From: Pullilachnospira_A gallistercoris
GTDB taxonomy: Bacteria > Bacillota > Clostridia > Lachnospirales > Lachnospiraceae
Reading direction: 5' to 3'
Assembly: GCA_018712125.1 (NCBI GenBank)
Contig: DVHM01000101.1
Location: forward strand, 1-46,976
DNA: 46,976 nt
Made by a program: the position numbers and the translations under genes. Shown piece after piece: positions 1-8,088 of this stretch. How positions within the stretch are numbered: position 1 is the first letter of the stretch; each line of letters opens with the position of its first letter. Under the pieces are notes generated by a model. That model worked only from the letters and a program-made list of their open reading frames with translations, did not search any database and was not told the origin of the DNA.

Positions 1-555
1 CTGAAGATCACTTTCATCTATGTAACCCACGATCAGGAGGAGGCGTTGACCATGAGCGACCGGATCGCAGTCATGAGCGATGGGATCCTCCAGCAGGTGG
101 GAACGCCGAAGGAGATTTACGAGCATCCGGCTACCCGTTTCGTGGCCTCCTTCATCGGGGAGACGAACCTCTTTGACGGAGCGATCAGCGAAAGCCACGG
201 CGATCTTCTGACCATCGCGTTGGAGTGCGGAATGGTGCAGGCCAGGGCGTCGGGCTTTGGCGACAGGGAGATGGTGGCCTTATCGATCCGGCCGGAGCGG
301 GTAATGTACTCCACGGAGCCGGTGGAGGGCTTTACCATAAAAGCTGTGGTGCGGGAACAGATTTACGCGGGTTCCGTGCTGAAGGCCATTGCGGTGCTGC
401 CCAACGGGAACGAGGTGCGGATCGAGCGGCTGGCGGGAGATAAGCTGCCGGAGGACGGATCGGTGTATCTGTACTGGAATCCCGAGGACGCGCGGCTGGT
501 ACATACCGAGGACAACAGTATTTTCAGCGCCTTTGAGAGTATTCAGCTGGCGTGA
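1..555 (+). CDS. potA: Spermidine/putrescine ABC transporter ATP-binding protein, C-terminal part
   Basis: The gene is cut by the left window edge; frame 1 is open from base 1. The first visible residues read FIYVTHDQEEALTMSD, which is the switch (H-loop) region that follows the Walker B motif in ABC ATPases. The remaining 170 or so residues form the TOBE-type regulatory domain usual for PotA (for example SIRPERV near residue 97 of the visible part). The Walker A and signature motifs lie outside the window. PotA hydrolyses ATP on the cytoplasmic face to drive polyamine import through PotBC. Its stop overlaps the region where potB begins, and potB, potC and potD follow in order, so this is the standard potABCD operon. 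Family assignment is secure from context; substrate preference (spermidine or putrescine) cannot be read from this fragment. Confidence 0.93.
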   Translation: MKITFIYVTHDQEEALTMSDRIAVMSDGILQQVGTPKEIYEHPATRFVASFIGETNLFDGAISESHGDLLTIALECGMVQARASGFGDREMVALSIRPERVMYSTEPVEGFTIKAVVREQIYAGSVLKAIAVLPNGNEVRIERLAGDKLPEDGSVYLYWNPEDARLVHTEDNSIFSAFESIQLA

Positions 556-575
556 GAAAGACAGAGGTGATGGAT

Positions 576-1445
576 ATGATAAAGCGAAAAAAGAGGAAAG
601 GCGAGGCGGTGCCCGCCATGGTCATGATCGGGCCGGTAACTCTCTGGCTGATCGCCTTCGTGGCGGTGCCTCTGCTGTATGTGGTGTTTATGACCTTCTG
701 CAGTCTGGACAACAATTACAATCTGGTGTTTTCCTTTACCCTGGACAATTACCGGAGGCTTTTCAATCCGGATTACGTGCAGATTTACGGCCAGTCCCTG
801 ATCATCGCCTTCGCGACCACGGTGCTGTGCATACTGATCGGCTATCCCTTCGCTTTCCTGATTGCCAGGACTTTTACAAAGAAAAAGGCGATGCTGTATA
901 TGCTGGTTATCATCCCCTTCTGGACCAACTCCCTGATCCGTATCTACGGATGGAGGACGTTCCTGGGGACCAACGGATGGCTCAACAATGTGCTGACCGG
1001 TCTGGGCATTGTCAGTGAGCCGGTGCAGTTCCTCTTTACCAGAGGGGCGATCATTCTGGGCATGGTTTACTGCCTGATCCCCTACATGATTCTTCCGCTG
1101 TACACGGCGGTGGAGAAGCTGGACCAGAGCATGATCGAGGCATCCTCCGATCTGGGGGCAAAGGGGCCGCGGACTTTCTTCAAGGTCATCCTCCCCCTGA
1201 CGGCCAGCGGTATCTTTTCCGGTTCCATCATGGTGTTTATCCCCTGTCTGGGTTATTTCTTCGTGGCGGATATCCTGGGGGGCGGCCGGACGGATATGAT
1301 CGGAAATCTGATCGAGCGTCAGTTCCAGAGCGGAAACAACTGGCCGCTGGGCGCGGCGCTTTCGGTCATACTGATCGTGGTCACGCTGCTTCTGGTAAAG
1401 ATTTATCAGAAATGCGGCGGCGACATGGAAAGTCTGGGGGTGTAG
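576..1445 (+). CDS. potB: Spermidine/putrescine ABC transporter permease PotB
   Basis: This is an inner-membrane permease of the binding-protein-dependent type with about six hydrophobic segments. The conserved EAA-type cytoplasmic loop is visible as EASSDLGAKGPRTFFKVILP, where the ATPase docks. I chose ATG 576 because GAGGTGAT, a long match to the ribosome binding consensus, lies just upstream. In-frame starts at GTG 552 and ATG 570 are possible and would overlap or touch the potA stop, implying translational coupling. The length of about 290 residues is normal for PotB. It forms the transmembrane channel with PotC and receives polyamine from the lipoprotein PotD. Confidence 0.93.
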   Translation: MIKRKKRKGEAVPAMVMIGPVTLWLIAFVAVPLLYVVFMTFCSLDNNYNLVFSFTLDNYRRLFNPDYVQIYGQSLIIAFATTVLCILIGYPFAFLIARTFTKKKAMLYMLVIIPFWTNSLIRIYGWRTFLGTNGWLNNVLTGLGIVSEPVQFLFTRGAIILGMVYCLIPYMILPLYTAVEKLDQSMIEASSDLGAKGPRTFFKVILPLTASGIFSGSIMVFIPCLGYFFVADILGGGRTDMIGNLIERQFQSGNNWPLGAALSVILIVVTLLLVKIYQKCGGDMESLGV

Positions 1446-1448
1446 GAT

Positions 1449-2249
1449 ATGACGAGAAAAACAAGAAACAAATGCAAGCGGGGCGGTGGAATCCTCTACT
1501 GCATGCTGGTGTACCTGTTTTTATTCCTTCCCATTGTGGTCATTGTCATCAATTCCTTCAATGCCACCACATCCAAGCCCTACCTGACCTGGAAGGGATT
1601 TACCTTCGACTGGTACATCAAGCTCTTTGACAATACGGCGCTGCTGGAATCCTTTGGAAATACGATTTTCCTGGCGGTGGTCAGCACGCTCCTGTCCACA
1701 GTGGTGGGAACCCTCGCCGCGGTGGGCATGTACAAATACAAATTCCGGGGAAAGAGCGTGATCGACGGACTGCTCTACATTCCGGTGGTCATCCCGGAGA
1801 TCGTTCTGGGTATCTCCCTGCTGACCATGTTTTCCACTGTGGATATTCCCCGGGGAATGCTGTCGCTGATTCTGGCCCATGTGACCTTCAGCATCCCCTT
1901 TGTGATTTTCAATATTCGGGCCAGGCTGGCCGGCTACGACAATTCCATCGAGGAGGCTTCCATGGATCTGGGGGCGGGAAGAGCCTACACCTTCTTCCAT
2001 GTGACGCTGCCGGTGCTGGCGCCGGGCATCGGCGGTGGAGCGCTGCTGGCCTTTACCCTCTCCATCGACGATGTGATTATCAGCTATTTTACCAACGGCC
2101 AGGTCAAAACCTTCCCGCTGAAGGTTATGGAGAGCATTAAGAGCGGCGTGGCACCCGACGTCAACGCCCTGTCCACTCTGATTTTAGTGGGAACATCCCT
2201 TCTGGTCATTCTGACCCAGAGCGGTGTTTTCTCTAAGAAACATAAATAG
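1449..2249 (+). CDS. potC: Spermidine/putrescine ABC transporter permease PotC
   Basis: This is the second permease subunit, 266 residues with about six membrane spans. The EAA loop reads EEASMDLGAGRAYTFFHVTL. The start lies three bases after the potB stop, with GGGGGTGTAGG as a ribosome binding region, so the two permeases are translated together. The basic N-terminus (TRKTRNKCKRGG) followed by a hydrophobic stretch fits an inside-positive first helix. Gene order and length match PotC. A 78-bp spacer separates it from potD. Confidence 0.93.
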   Translation: MTRKTRNKCKRGGGILYCMLVYLFLFLPIVVIVINSFNATTSKPYLTWKGFTFDWYIKLFDNTALLESFGNTIFLAVVSTLLSTVVGTLAAVGMYKYKFRGKSVIDGLLYIPVVIPEIVLGISLLTMFSTVDIPRGMLSLILAHVTFSIPFVIFNIRARLAGYDNSIEEASMDLGAGRAYTFFHVTLPVLAPGIGGGALLAFTLSIDDVIISYFTNGQVKTFPLKVMESIKSGVAPDVNALSTLILVGTSLLVILTQSGVFSKKHK

Positions 2250-2327
2250 GAAATAGAAAAAAGAGCGCCTGCTTTGAAAATTGGAAAAACGGCGCGAAAG
2301 ACCCTGTGAAAGAAAAGGAGGAGTTAT

Positions 2328-3398
2328 ATGAAAAAGAAAATGAGAAGAAAAACGGTCGCCCTGATGATGACGGCGGCCCTGGCGGTTACCGGATGTCTGA
2401 CCGGCTGCGGATCCTCGTCGGATTCGGCGGACAACGGAGAGCTGAACATTTTTATCTGGACCGAGTATGTACCGGATTCCGTCATCGAAAAGTTTGAGGA
2501 TGAGACCGGTATCAAGGTAAATGTCAGCACCTTTTCCTCCAACGAGGATATGCTGGCAAAGGTGCAGGCGGAGGCCTCCGATGCCTACGACATTGTTCAG
2601 CCCAGCGACTACATGGTACAGCGGATGATCGAGCAGGATATGTTGGCGGAGCTGGATAAGGACGCGCTGCCGAACCTGAGCAATATCGGCGAGCAGTATC
2701 TGAATCCTTCCTATGATCCGGGCAATGTGTACTCCGTTCCCTATCAGGGAGGTGTGGCGGCCATCGCGGTCAACACCGACATGGTGGACATTGACATCGA
2801 CAGCTACGCTGATCTCTTCGATCCGTCCCTGAAGGATTCCCTGGTGGTGCTGGACGATTACCGCGCCGTCATCGGCATGACTGCCAGGAGCATGGGCTAC
2901 AGCATGAATGAGACAGATCCCGCTCATCTGCAGGAGATCAGTGACAAGCTGATGACTTTGAAACCAAATATCAAGCTGTATGATTCCGATTCTCCTAAAT
3001 CCGCATTGATTTCCGGAGATTGTGCTGTGGGCATGGTATGGAACGCGGAGATCGCTCTGGCTATGGAGGAGAACGACAGCATCGAAATCGTTTACCCGAA
3101 AGAGGGACCCTATGTGTTCATGGACAACTGGGCTGTCATGAAGGACAGTCCCAACTATGACAACGCCATGACCTTCATCAACTTTATGATGGATCCGGAT
3201 GTGGTGCAGATGGTGCTGGAGGAATTCCCCTATCTGAATCCCAACACGACGGCAGTGGAGGCCATGGGCGAGGAGTATTCCTCCAACCTGGCGAAGAATC
3301 CGCCCGCGGAAGTGATCGCATCCGGCGAGTATGTGCAGAATCTGGATGTGGATACGCTGGCTATCTACGATGAGATGTGGACACAGCTGAAGCAGTAA
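2328..3398 (+). CDS. potD: Spermidine/putrescine-binding lipoprotein PotD
   Basis: This is the extracellular solute-binding protein of the polyamine importer, 356 residues. The N-terminus carries a lipoprotein signal: a basic start (MKKKMRRK), a hydrophobic core, then two overlapping lipobox choices, VTGC (Cys23) and LTGC (Cys27). The mature part begins with a serine-rich linker and LNIFIWTEYVPDSVIEKFE, the usual PotD opening. The start is supported by AAAGGAGGAG about five bases upstream. Four overrepresented acidic and aromatic patches (for example DNWAVMKDSPN) fit polyamine binding. A stretch of 86 bp without a clear terminator follows, so read-through into the next gene is possible. Confidence 0.94.
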   Translation: MKKKMRRKTVALMMTAALAVTGCLTGCGSSSDSADNGELNIFIWTEYVPDSVIEKFEDETGIKVNVSTFSSNEDMLAKVQAEASDAYDIVQPSDYMVQRMIEQDMLAELDKDALPNLSNIGEQYLNPSYDPGNVYSVPYQGGVAAIAVNTDMVDIDIDSYADLFDPSLKDSLVVLDDYRAVIGMTARSMGYSMNETDPAHLQEISDKLMTLKPNIKLYDSDSPKSALISGDCAVGMVWNAEIALAMEENDSIEIVYPKEGPYVFMDNWAVMKDSPNYDNAMTFINFMMDPDVVQMVLEEFPYLNPNTTAVEAMGEEYSSNLAKNPPAEVIASGEYVQNLDVDTLAIYDEMWTQLKQ

Positions 3399-3484
3399 GG
3401 GAATGGAAACAGTCGGACAGCCGGAGGTTGTAAGAAAGCTGAGGCTGTGACGGGAAGAGAAAGATAAACGGGAGGTTTCGGAAG

Positions 3485-3973
3485 ATGTTCCGTGAGATGA
3501 GATTGAAGCGGCAGGCCCTGGACGAGGGGGCCTGCCGGGAAATTCTGAAAGACGGCAGCATCGGCGTTCTGTCGGTGGCCGGCGATGACGGCTATCCCTA
3601 CGGCGTGCCGCTGAACTACGTCTATGACGAGCAGGCCGGGAAAATTTATTTCCACAGCGCCCGAGACGGCCACAAGCTGGACGCCATCAGAAGAGAGCCG
3701 AAGGTTTCCTTCTGCGTGGTCGGGAAAAATCAGCTGGTGCCAGAGGAGTTTACCACCTATTTTACCAGTGTGATCGCCTTTGGACGGGCAACTGTCCTGA
3801 CGGATGACAGGGAGCGGGAGGCAGCGCTGCGGCTTCTGTCGGAGAAATATGTGAAAGCCTCGAAGGAGCGGGTGGACGCGGAGATCGCGAAGTCCTTCCC
3901 GGCGGTCTGCCTGGTGGAGCTTGCCATCGAGCATCTGTCGGGCAAGCAGGCCATCGAGCTGGTGCAGGCGTGA
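3485..3973 (+). CDS. Pyridoxamine 5'-phosphate oxidase-like flavin-binding protein (NimA-type)
   Basis: A 162-residue split-barrel protein. The N-terminal pattern MRLKRQALDEGACREIL, then GVLSVAGDDGYPYGVPLNYVY, and HSARDGHKLDAIRREPKVSF are the recognisable signature of the NimA / PNPOx-like family. Members bind FMN or heme and reduce small substrates, including nitroimidazoles. The cellular substrate here is unknown. GGGAGG lies nine bases before the ATG. It sits between potD and a PII gene on the same strand, so it may be part of that transcript, but no functional link is evident. Confidence 0.85.
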   Translation: MFREMRLKRQALDEGACREILKDGSIGVLSVAGDDGYPYGVPLNYVYDEQAGKIYFHSARDGHKLDAIRREPKVSFCVVGKNQLVPEEFTTYFTSVIAFGRATVLTDDREREAALRLLSEKYVKASKERVDAEIAKSFPAVCLVELAIEHLSGKQAIELVQA

Positions 3974-4099
3974 ACGTATGGAATTTCCGAAGATCTGTCG
4001 GAGCGTTGGCGCAGGATATCAGACATCTGGGAGATTGTGAGAAACGAAAAACCTTCGAGAGAAGGGAAAAGAAATTTGTAGAGAGGAGTGGGCGAGAAG

Positions 4100-4450
4100 A
4101 TGAAAGAACTGGAAATCATTATCCGGCCCGAAAAGCTGGAGAAGTTGAAGAGCATTCTCGATGAGTTTCACTGCGGCGGCATGACCATCTCAAGTGTCAT
4201 GGGATGCGGTACTCAGCGGGGAAATACGGAAGGCGAGACGAAGGTCATCAAGGGACTGAAGACCAACATCAATCTGCTGCCGAAGATTCTGGTGGATGTA
4301 GTAACCGACGATGACAAGGTGGAGGGGCTGGTGGATAAGATCAGCCGGGAGATTTCCACAGGCAGCGCCGGCGACGGAAAGATCTTCATCCGCAGCATCG
4401 AGGAAGTGGTCCGCATCCGGACAGGAGAGCGTGGCAGCGAGGCGATCTGA
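4100..4450 (+). CDS. PII-family nitrogen regulatory protein, stand-alone copy with a long T-loop
   Basis: A 116-residue PII protein: ELEIIIRPEKLEKLK at the N-terminus, the conserved VMGCGTQRG leading into the T-loop, and the ATP-binding C-loop region GDGKIFIRSIEEVVRIRTGE. PII trimers read 2-oxoglutarate and ATP/ADP and control transporters or enzymes by direct contact. Between QRG and LPK the T-loop appears three to four residues longer than in E. coli GlnB and has no tyrosine, so uridylylation at position 51 is not possible. No amtB, glnA or nif gene is adjacent. I chose ATG 4100; a GTG at 4088 in frame would add four residues. A second PII gene lies at 22192-22548 next to amtB. Confidence 0.9.
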   Translation: MKELEIIIRPEKLEKLKSILDEFHCGGMTISSVMGCGTQRGNTEGETKVIKGLKTNINLLPKILVDVVTDDDKVEGLVDKISREISTGSAGDGKIFIRSIEEVVRIRTGERGSEAI

Positions 4451-4556
4451 GGCGAGGCAGGGAGCAAGTTAAGGACTTGCCGGAAAAGTCAGCCTGTAGG
4501 AGGAAAAAGAGCCCCAGGGGCTGAAAAAATCGGAAGAGAAGGTAAAAAAGGAAGGG

Positions 4557-4604
4557 CTCAACGGGAAAGCCCCCGCAGTTTCCTGCGAGGGCTCTCTCGT
4601 TGAG
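4557..4604. terminator. Long hairpin between convergent genes, likely bidirectional terminator
   Basis: The arms at 4557-4578 and 4583-4604 are 22 bases each with only a few mismatches, around a four-base loop. An AT-rich stretch follows on the plus strand and an A-rich stretch precedes it, which supplies U-rich RNA for minus-strand transcripts. It separates the PII gene from the convergent beta-xylosidase gene. Confidence 0.75.
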
Positions 4605-4669
4605 ATTATTTATTGAGGGAAAGTTATCCAAATATTGGATGTATGTCAGTTTGGTTTTGTACAGCTTTT

Positions 4670-6682
4670 TTACCAGAGCTGCTTTCTGGAACCTTCTGCG
4701 GAAGCGAAAGGTCCGGGGATCGGAGCAATGCCTCTGTGATCTCCAAGATAATCGCTGTCGAAGGTAATGGAGGATCCGTCCGGATTCTCGAATCTCTCCT
4801 CCGGCTCGAAGGCCTCGCCGAGGATATCGCTGTTGATCATGCCATCCTTGAAGTCGCCCATCAGATCGTATACGTTGGTCTCGATCCGATATTTGCCATC
4901 CTCCTCGATCAGTTTCACATAAGCTTCGTTCTCGGTGTCGATGAAGTTGGACTTCTCGTTCTTGCAGGCCTTAGCGCCGTTGAAGTAAGCGTTTCCGTCT
5001 ACCCATACCGGCAGGTGGGAGAAGTGAGCATCCTGTACTTCCATCATGAAGAATTTCTCCGCGGTCTCGTCCAGACGGAACTGTTTGATCCACTCGTCGT
5101 AGGTGGGGTACTCGTCGAAGATCGCAGTACCAACTTCCTGGTTCTCCACCATCATGAAGCCCATGTCTTCCTTGGCTTCCACTTCCTGTACCGGCCAGTT
5201 CTGGATGAAAATATTGTTGTAGAACCGGTCGTCGCCGTGAAGGATGGTCATGAAGCCGGCCACCTCGGTGCGGTGCGGAATGTGGTAAGGCGTATATCTG
5301 GGCTGATTGACGCCGTTTGCGGTCTGGTCCGTTCCGCCGCCCACGGAGGTAAATGCTCCGAGAATCAGGTTATGTACGCAGGCAACGCCTTCGGTTGCGA
5401 TACGGACGGATGCCTTGGACAGCAGGATGTTGTTGTCGATCAGTGTGGGGCCGTGGCCGACTTCCACAAAGACATCCTGGCTCATCATAGCGCCCATGAC
5501 GCCGGTCGCGCTCTCAGGCGGATAGTTGTCATGCAGCAGGTTCTGGGTAATTCTCGTTCCCTGAGCCTCCCAGTCGCACCAGATACCCATCGTGCAGTTG
5601 TGGATGTGGTTGCGGCGGAAGATCACGTCGATAGCGGCGTGGAACTTGATGCCGGCGATCTCAGCGCCTGCCAGCTCCTGCATATTGTTGATGTTGTGAA
5701 TGTGGTTGTCTTCGATGATGGAGAAGACGCAGCCCTGACGTCCTACGATACCGGTCTGCTCGCAGTGATGAATGTGGCAGCGGCGGACGATGTGGCTCCC
5801 CACATTTTCCTTGAGCCATCCATGGTACTGGCCGCGGCAAACCGCGTCGCGCTCCATCTGGGTCGGGCTCTTTACATGTTTTCTGGTAAAGTAGTGATCG
5901 TTGTCGGGATCACAGTATTTTCCGAGGGAGATACCGCAGCACTTGCTGTTGCTGATCTCGCAGTCCTCGATGATCCATCCCTTGGACCAGTGGGGGCCTA
6001 CCATGCCGTCCTGATAAGCGGCGGGCGGAGCCCAGGTGGTAGCAGCCTTGTTTACATTGAATCCGGAGAAGGTAATGTAGCCTACACCGGTCTTGGAGGG
6101 CATGAAGCACTCCCTGCGGACATTGATTTCCACGTTCTCCTCGTTGGGGTTATGACCCTGGAAGTTCGCGTAAATCACGGTCTCATTGCCGTCCTGCTCG
6201 GTGTACCATTTATAGATGGAATACTCCGGCTCCCAGGAGGGGGTGTAAACCTCGCCCTTGATGCACTCGTCCAGCGTCAGCGCCTCGTAGAGCATCCGGT
6301 CATTCAGATAGACAGCGCCGGTGTGACGCTCAAATTTTCCGAAATACCAGTCGCCTGCCACGAAGGTGGTATAGGGGTTGTAGTTTCCGAATACGCTGTT
6401 GTCGATCCGGCATACCCAGACGTTGTCCTGATATTTCTCCCAGGATTTTACCTCTTCGGCACCGGTAATGATGGCGCCAAGGGGTTCCTCGCTGCGGTAA
6501 ACGATGCGGGCATCCTCGCGGCCGGCGTTCTTCGGATCCACATACTCTCTGTAGATTCCGGGAGCGACTACAACCTCATCTCCGGGCATTGCCACCTGAG
6601 CGGCGGTGTTGATGTGCTTGAAGGGCATTTCCTTGCTTCCGTTCCCATCCCTCTCAGCTGAAGCATTTACATAGATTACCAT
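4670..6682 (-). CDS. GH120-family beta-xylosidase (right-handed parallel beta-helix)
   Basis: A 670-residue cytoplasmic enzyme; no signal peptide is visible. The sequence closely follows the GH120 beta-xylosidase XylC of Thermoanaerobacterium as I remember it: NVWVCRIDNSVFGNYNPY, TVIYANFQGHNPNEENVEIN, and APPAAYQDGMVGPHWSKGW all have direct counterparts. The two catalytic residues assigned in that family correspond to Asp370 (in CDWEAQGTR) and Glu407 (in VFVEVGHGP). The segment between them is about 14 residues longer here. Repeated short segments such as RRNHIHNC and EDNHIHNI are the coils of the beta-helix. The function would be release of xylose from xylo-oligosaccharides. AAGGAGG precedes two close ATGs (6688 and 6682); the second has the better spacing. 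It is divergent from the gene at 6955. Confidence 0.85.
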   Translation of the reverse strand: MVIYVNASAERDGNGSKEMPFKHINTAAQVAMPGDEVVVAPGIYREYVDPKNAGREDARIVYRSEEPLGAIITGAEEVKSWEKYQDNVWVCRIDNSVFGNYNPYTTFVAGDWYFGKFERHTGAVYLNDRMLYEALTLDECIKGEVYTPSWEPEYSIYKWYTEQDGNETVIYANFQGHNPNEENVEINVRRECFMPSKTGVGYITFSGFNVNKAATTWAPPAAYQDGMVGPHWSKGWIIEDCEISNSKCCGISLGKYCDPDNDHYFTRKHVKSPTQMERDAVCRGQYHGWLKENVGSHIVRRCHIHHCEQTGIVGRQGCVFSIIEDNHIHNINNMQELAGAEIAGIKFHAAIDVIFRRNHIHNCTMGIWCDWEAQGTRITQNLLHDNYPPESATGVMGAMMSQDVFVEVGHGPTLIDNNILLSKASVRIATEGVACVHNLILGAFTSVGGGTDQTANGVNQPRYTPYHIPHRTEVAGFMTILHGDDRFYNNIFIQNWPVQEVEAKEDMGFMMVENQEVGTAIFDEYPTYDEWIKQFRLDETAEKFFMMEVQDAHFSHLPVWVDGNAYFNGAKACKNEKSNFIDTENEAYVKLIEEDGKYRIETNVYDLMGDFKDGMINSDILGEAFEPEERFENPDGSSITFDSDYLGDHRGIAPIPGPFASAEGSRKQLW

Positions 6683-6882
6683 AAGCATGTTCCTCCTTGT
6701 CTTGGATTTCTTGCTTTTCTCAGATGTGTGCTCGTGCACATAACTGAGTAAAAAAATTTTTGATGTAACTGTATTATATCTTTCGGCAAAAAAAGACGCT
6801 ATAACCGATTCGGAATAAAAAAATGTTTTCTGTGTCCATTTCCGACTTTTGTCGAAGAAATTTCATGAGTGGGAGGAGATGG

Positions 6883-6912
6883 TATACAGATGATGGCGAG
6901 GTGTGGTATAAT
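6883..6912 (+). promoter_or_regulatory. Predicted extended -10 promoter for the 6955 gene
   Basis: TATACA at 6883-6888, an 18-base spacer, and a consensus TATAAT at 6907-6912. The -10 is preceded by TGG at 6904-6906, making an extended -10 element. The predicted start of transcription is near 6919, about 36 bases before the ATG. Confidence 0.6.
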
Positions 6913-6954
6913 GCTGTTATATATAAGAAGAGTAAATTTGAAGGAGGAGGAGCT

Positions 6955-7881
6955 ATGTATCATGAGAAAATCCGCTCCCAGATTCTGGAGGGGAGCCTGG
7001 CAGATTTTCCGGGACATCTGTCGGGGATGTACCGGGGATATCATGTCTCCATTCAGAACCGGAACGCGCAGTTTATCGTGAAGATCAACGCCCACATGGA
7101 GGGAGATGTAAATAACGGAGCGCTGGCCCAGTTTTTGGAGCGGCAGAAAGAGATTTCCAGAGAACTTTTGAAGGTGGACGTTTTTCCCTACATGGCGGTG
7201 CTGACCATCAAGGGGCCGAATCTGGCAAAAAATATACCGTCTGTGCTCAATGAAAATCTGATGCCGGTATTTCAGTTTCTGTCCGGCAACGGCTATGTGT
7301 CGGGATGCGAGCAGTGCGGCAGCGACAACGGGGATGTGCACTGTTATGAGGTCAACGGCGACGCCCACATCCTCTGCAATAACTGCCGGGGCGAACTGGA
7401 GGTGGCGCTGCAGAATTATCAGCAGCAGAAGCGCTCGGAGAAATCCCGGCTGGTTCCGGGGCTGGTGGGTGCGTTCCTCGGTTCTCTGATCGGCTGCGCG
7501 CTTTGGGTAGTCATCTACCGGCTGGGCTACATCGCCGGGATTGCCGGAGCGGTTACCGCCATCTGCGCCATGAAAGGCTACGAGATGCTGGGCGGGCATC
7601 TGGATCGGAAGGGTGTGGCGGGATCGGCTATCATCATGGTGGTCATGATCTATTTTGCCAATCGCCTTGCCTGGGCTTGGGCCGCTTACTCGGCGCTGGG
7701 AGATTACGGCTGGGGATTTTTCGAGTGCTTCCAGTATCTGGGCAGCATTCTCGAGTCCTCGGATCTGACCGGAAATTATATGGGCGATCTGATCATCGGA
7801 TATGTGCTGACCGCAGTGTGCAGCATCCGTCCGATTGTACAGGCCTTCCGCACCAGCAGCGGAGAGTACACGGTTAAGTAA
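6955..7881 (+). CDS. Zinc-ribbon membrane protein of unknown function
   Basis: A 308-residue protein with two parts. The N-terminal 115 residues are soluble and mixed in character. A zinc ribbon follows: Cys118-x2-Cys121 and Cys141-x2-Cys144. After a charged linker (QQQKRSEKSR) come about four hydrophobic helices (LVPGLVGAFLGSLIGCALWV, IAGIAGAVTAICAM, AGSAIIMVVMIYFA, and one near the C-terminus). I do not recognise a named family with a known function. The start is fixed by GAAGGAGGAGGAGCT directly before the ATG. It forms a single-gene unit, with its own promoter upstream and a clear terminator downstream, and is divergent from the beta-xylosidase. Confidence 0.8.
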   Translation: MYHEKIRSQILEGSLADFPGHLSGMYRGYHVSIQNRNAQFIVKINAHMEGDVNNGALAQFLERQKEISRELLKVDVFPYMAVLTIKGPNLAKNIPSVLNENLMPVFQFLSGNGYVSGCEQCGSDNGDVHCYEVNGDAHILCNNCRGELEVALQNYQQQKRSEKSRLVPGLVGAFLGSLIGCALWVVIYRLGYIAGIAGAVTAICAMKGYEMLGGHLDRKGVAGSAIIMVVMIYFANRLAWAWAAYSALGDYGWGFFECFQYLGSILESSDLTGNYMGDLIIGYVLTAVCSIRPIVQAFRTSSGEYTVK

Positions 7882-7960
7882 AACGGGATAGGACGGAACA
7901 GATGAACAGGACGGATAGTGTCGGTGTACAAAGGAACAGATAGACAACAGAGAGAAGAAG

Positions 7961-7986
7961 CGGAGGCGGAAGCCTCCGTTTTTTTG
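7961..7986 (+). terminator. Rho-independent terminator after the zinc-ribbon gene
   Basis: A perfect seven-base stem CGGAGGC / GCCTCCG (7961-7967 and 7972-7978) with a GGAA loop is followed by a run of seven T. Confidence 0.9.
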
Positions 7987-8009
7987 AGGAAATCTATCAA
8001 TTTAACCAC

Positions 8010-8059
8010 TTGACGTCCGAACAATGGTAAGTTATTCTAAATAAGAGTTAGAAATAACT
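8010..8059 (+). promoter_or_regulatory. Promoter and overlapping palindrome upstream of the DUF3793 gene
   Basis: TTGACG at 8010-8015 and TATTCT at 8033-8038 are separated by 17 bases. An inverted repeat overlaps the -10: AGTTATTCTAA at 8030-8040 and TTAGAAATAACT at 8048-8059, complementary apart from one extra base. Its placement over the -10 and start site is that of a repressor operator; the regulator is unknown. Confidence 0.55.
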
Positions 8060-8088
8060 AATTAAAAGGCGAGGCGAAGGAGGCAGAT

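Noticed and set aside
552..575. GTG 552 as the potB start
   Set aside because: It would overlap the potA stop and lacks a suitable ribosome binding site, whereas ATG 576 has GAGGTGAT upstream.
4613..6661. A 682-residue open frame on the plus strand opposite the GH120 gene
   Set aside because: The minus-strand protein matches a known family throughout; the plus-strand peptide is Val/Ala/His-rich without motifs and has no ribosome binding site.
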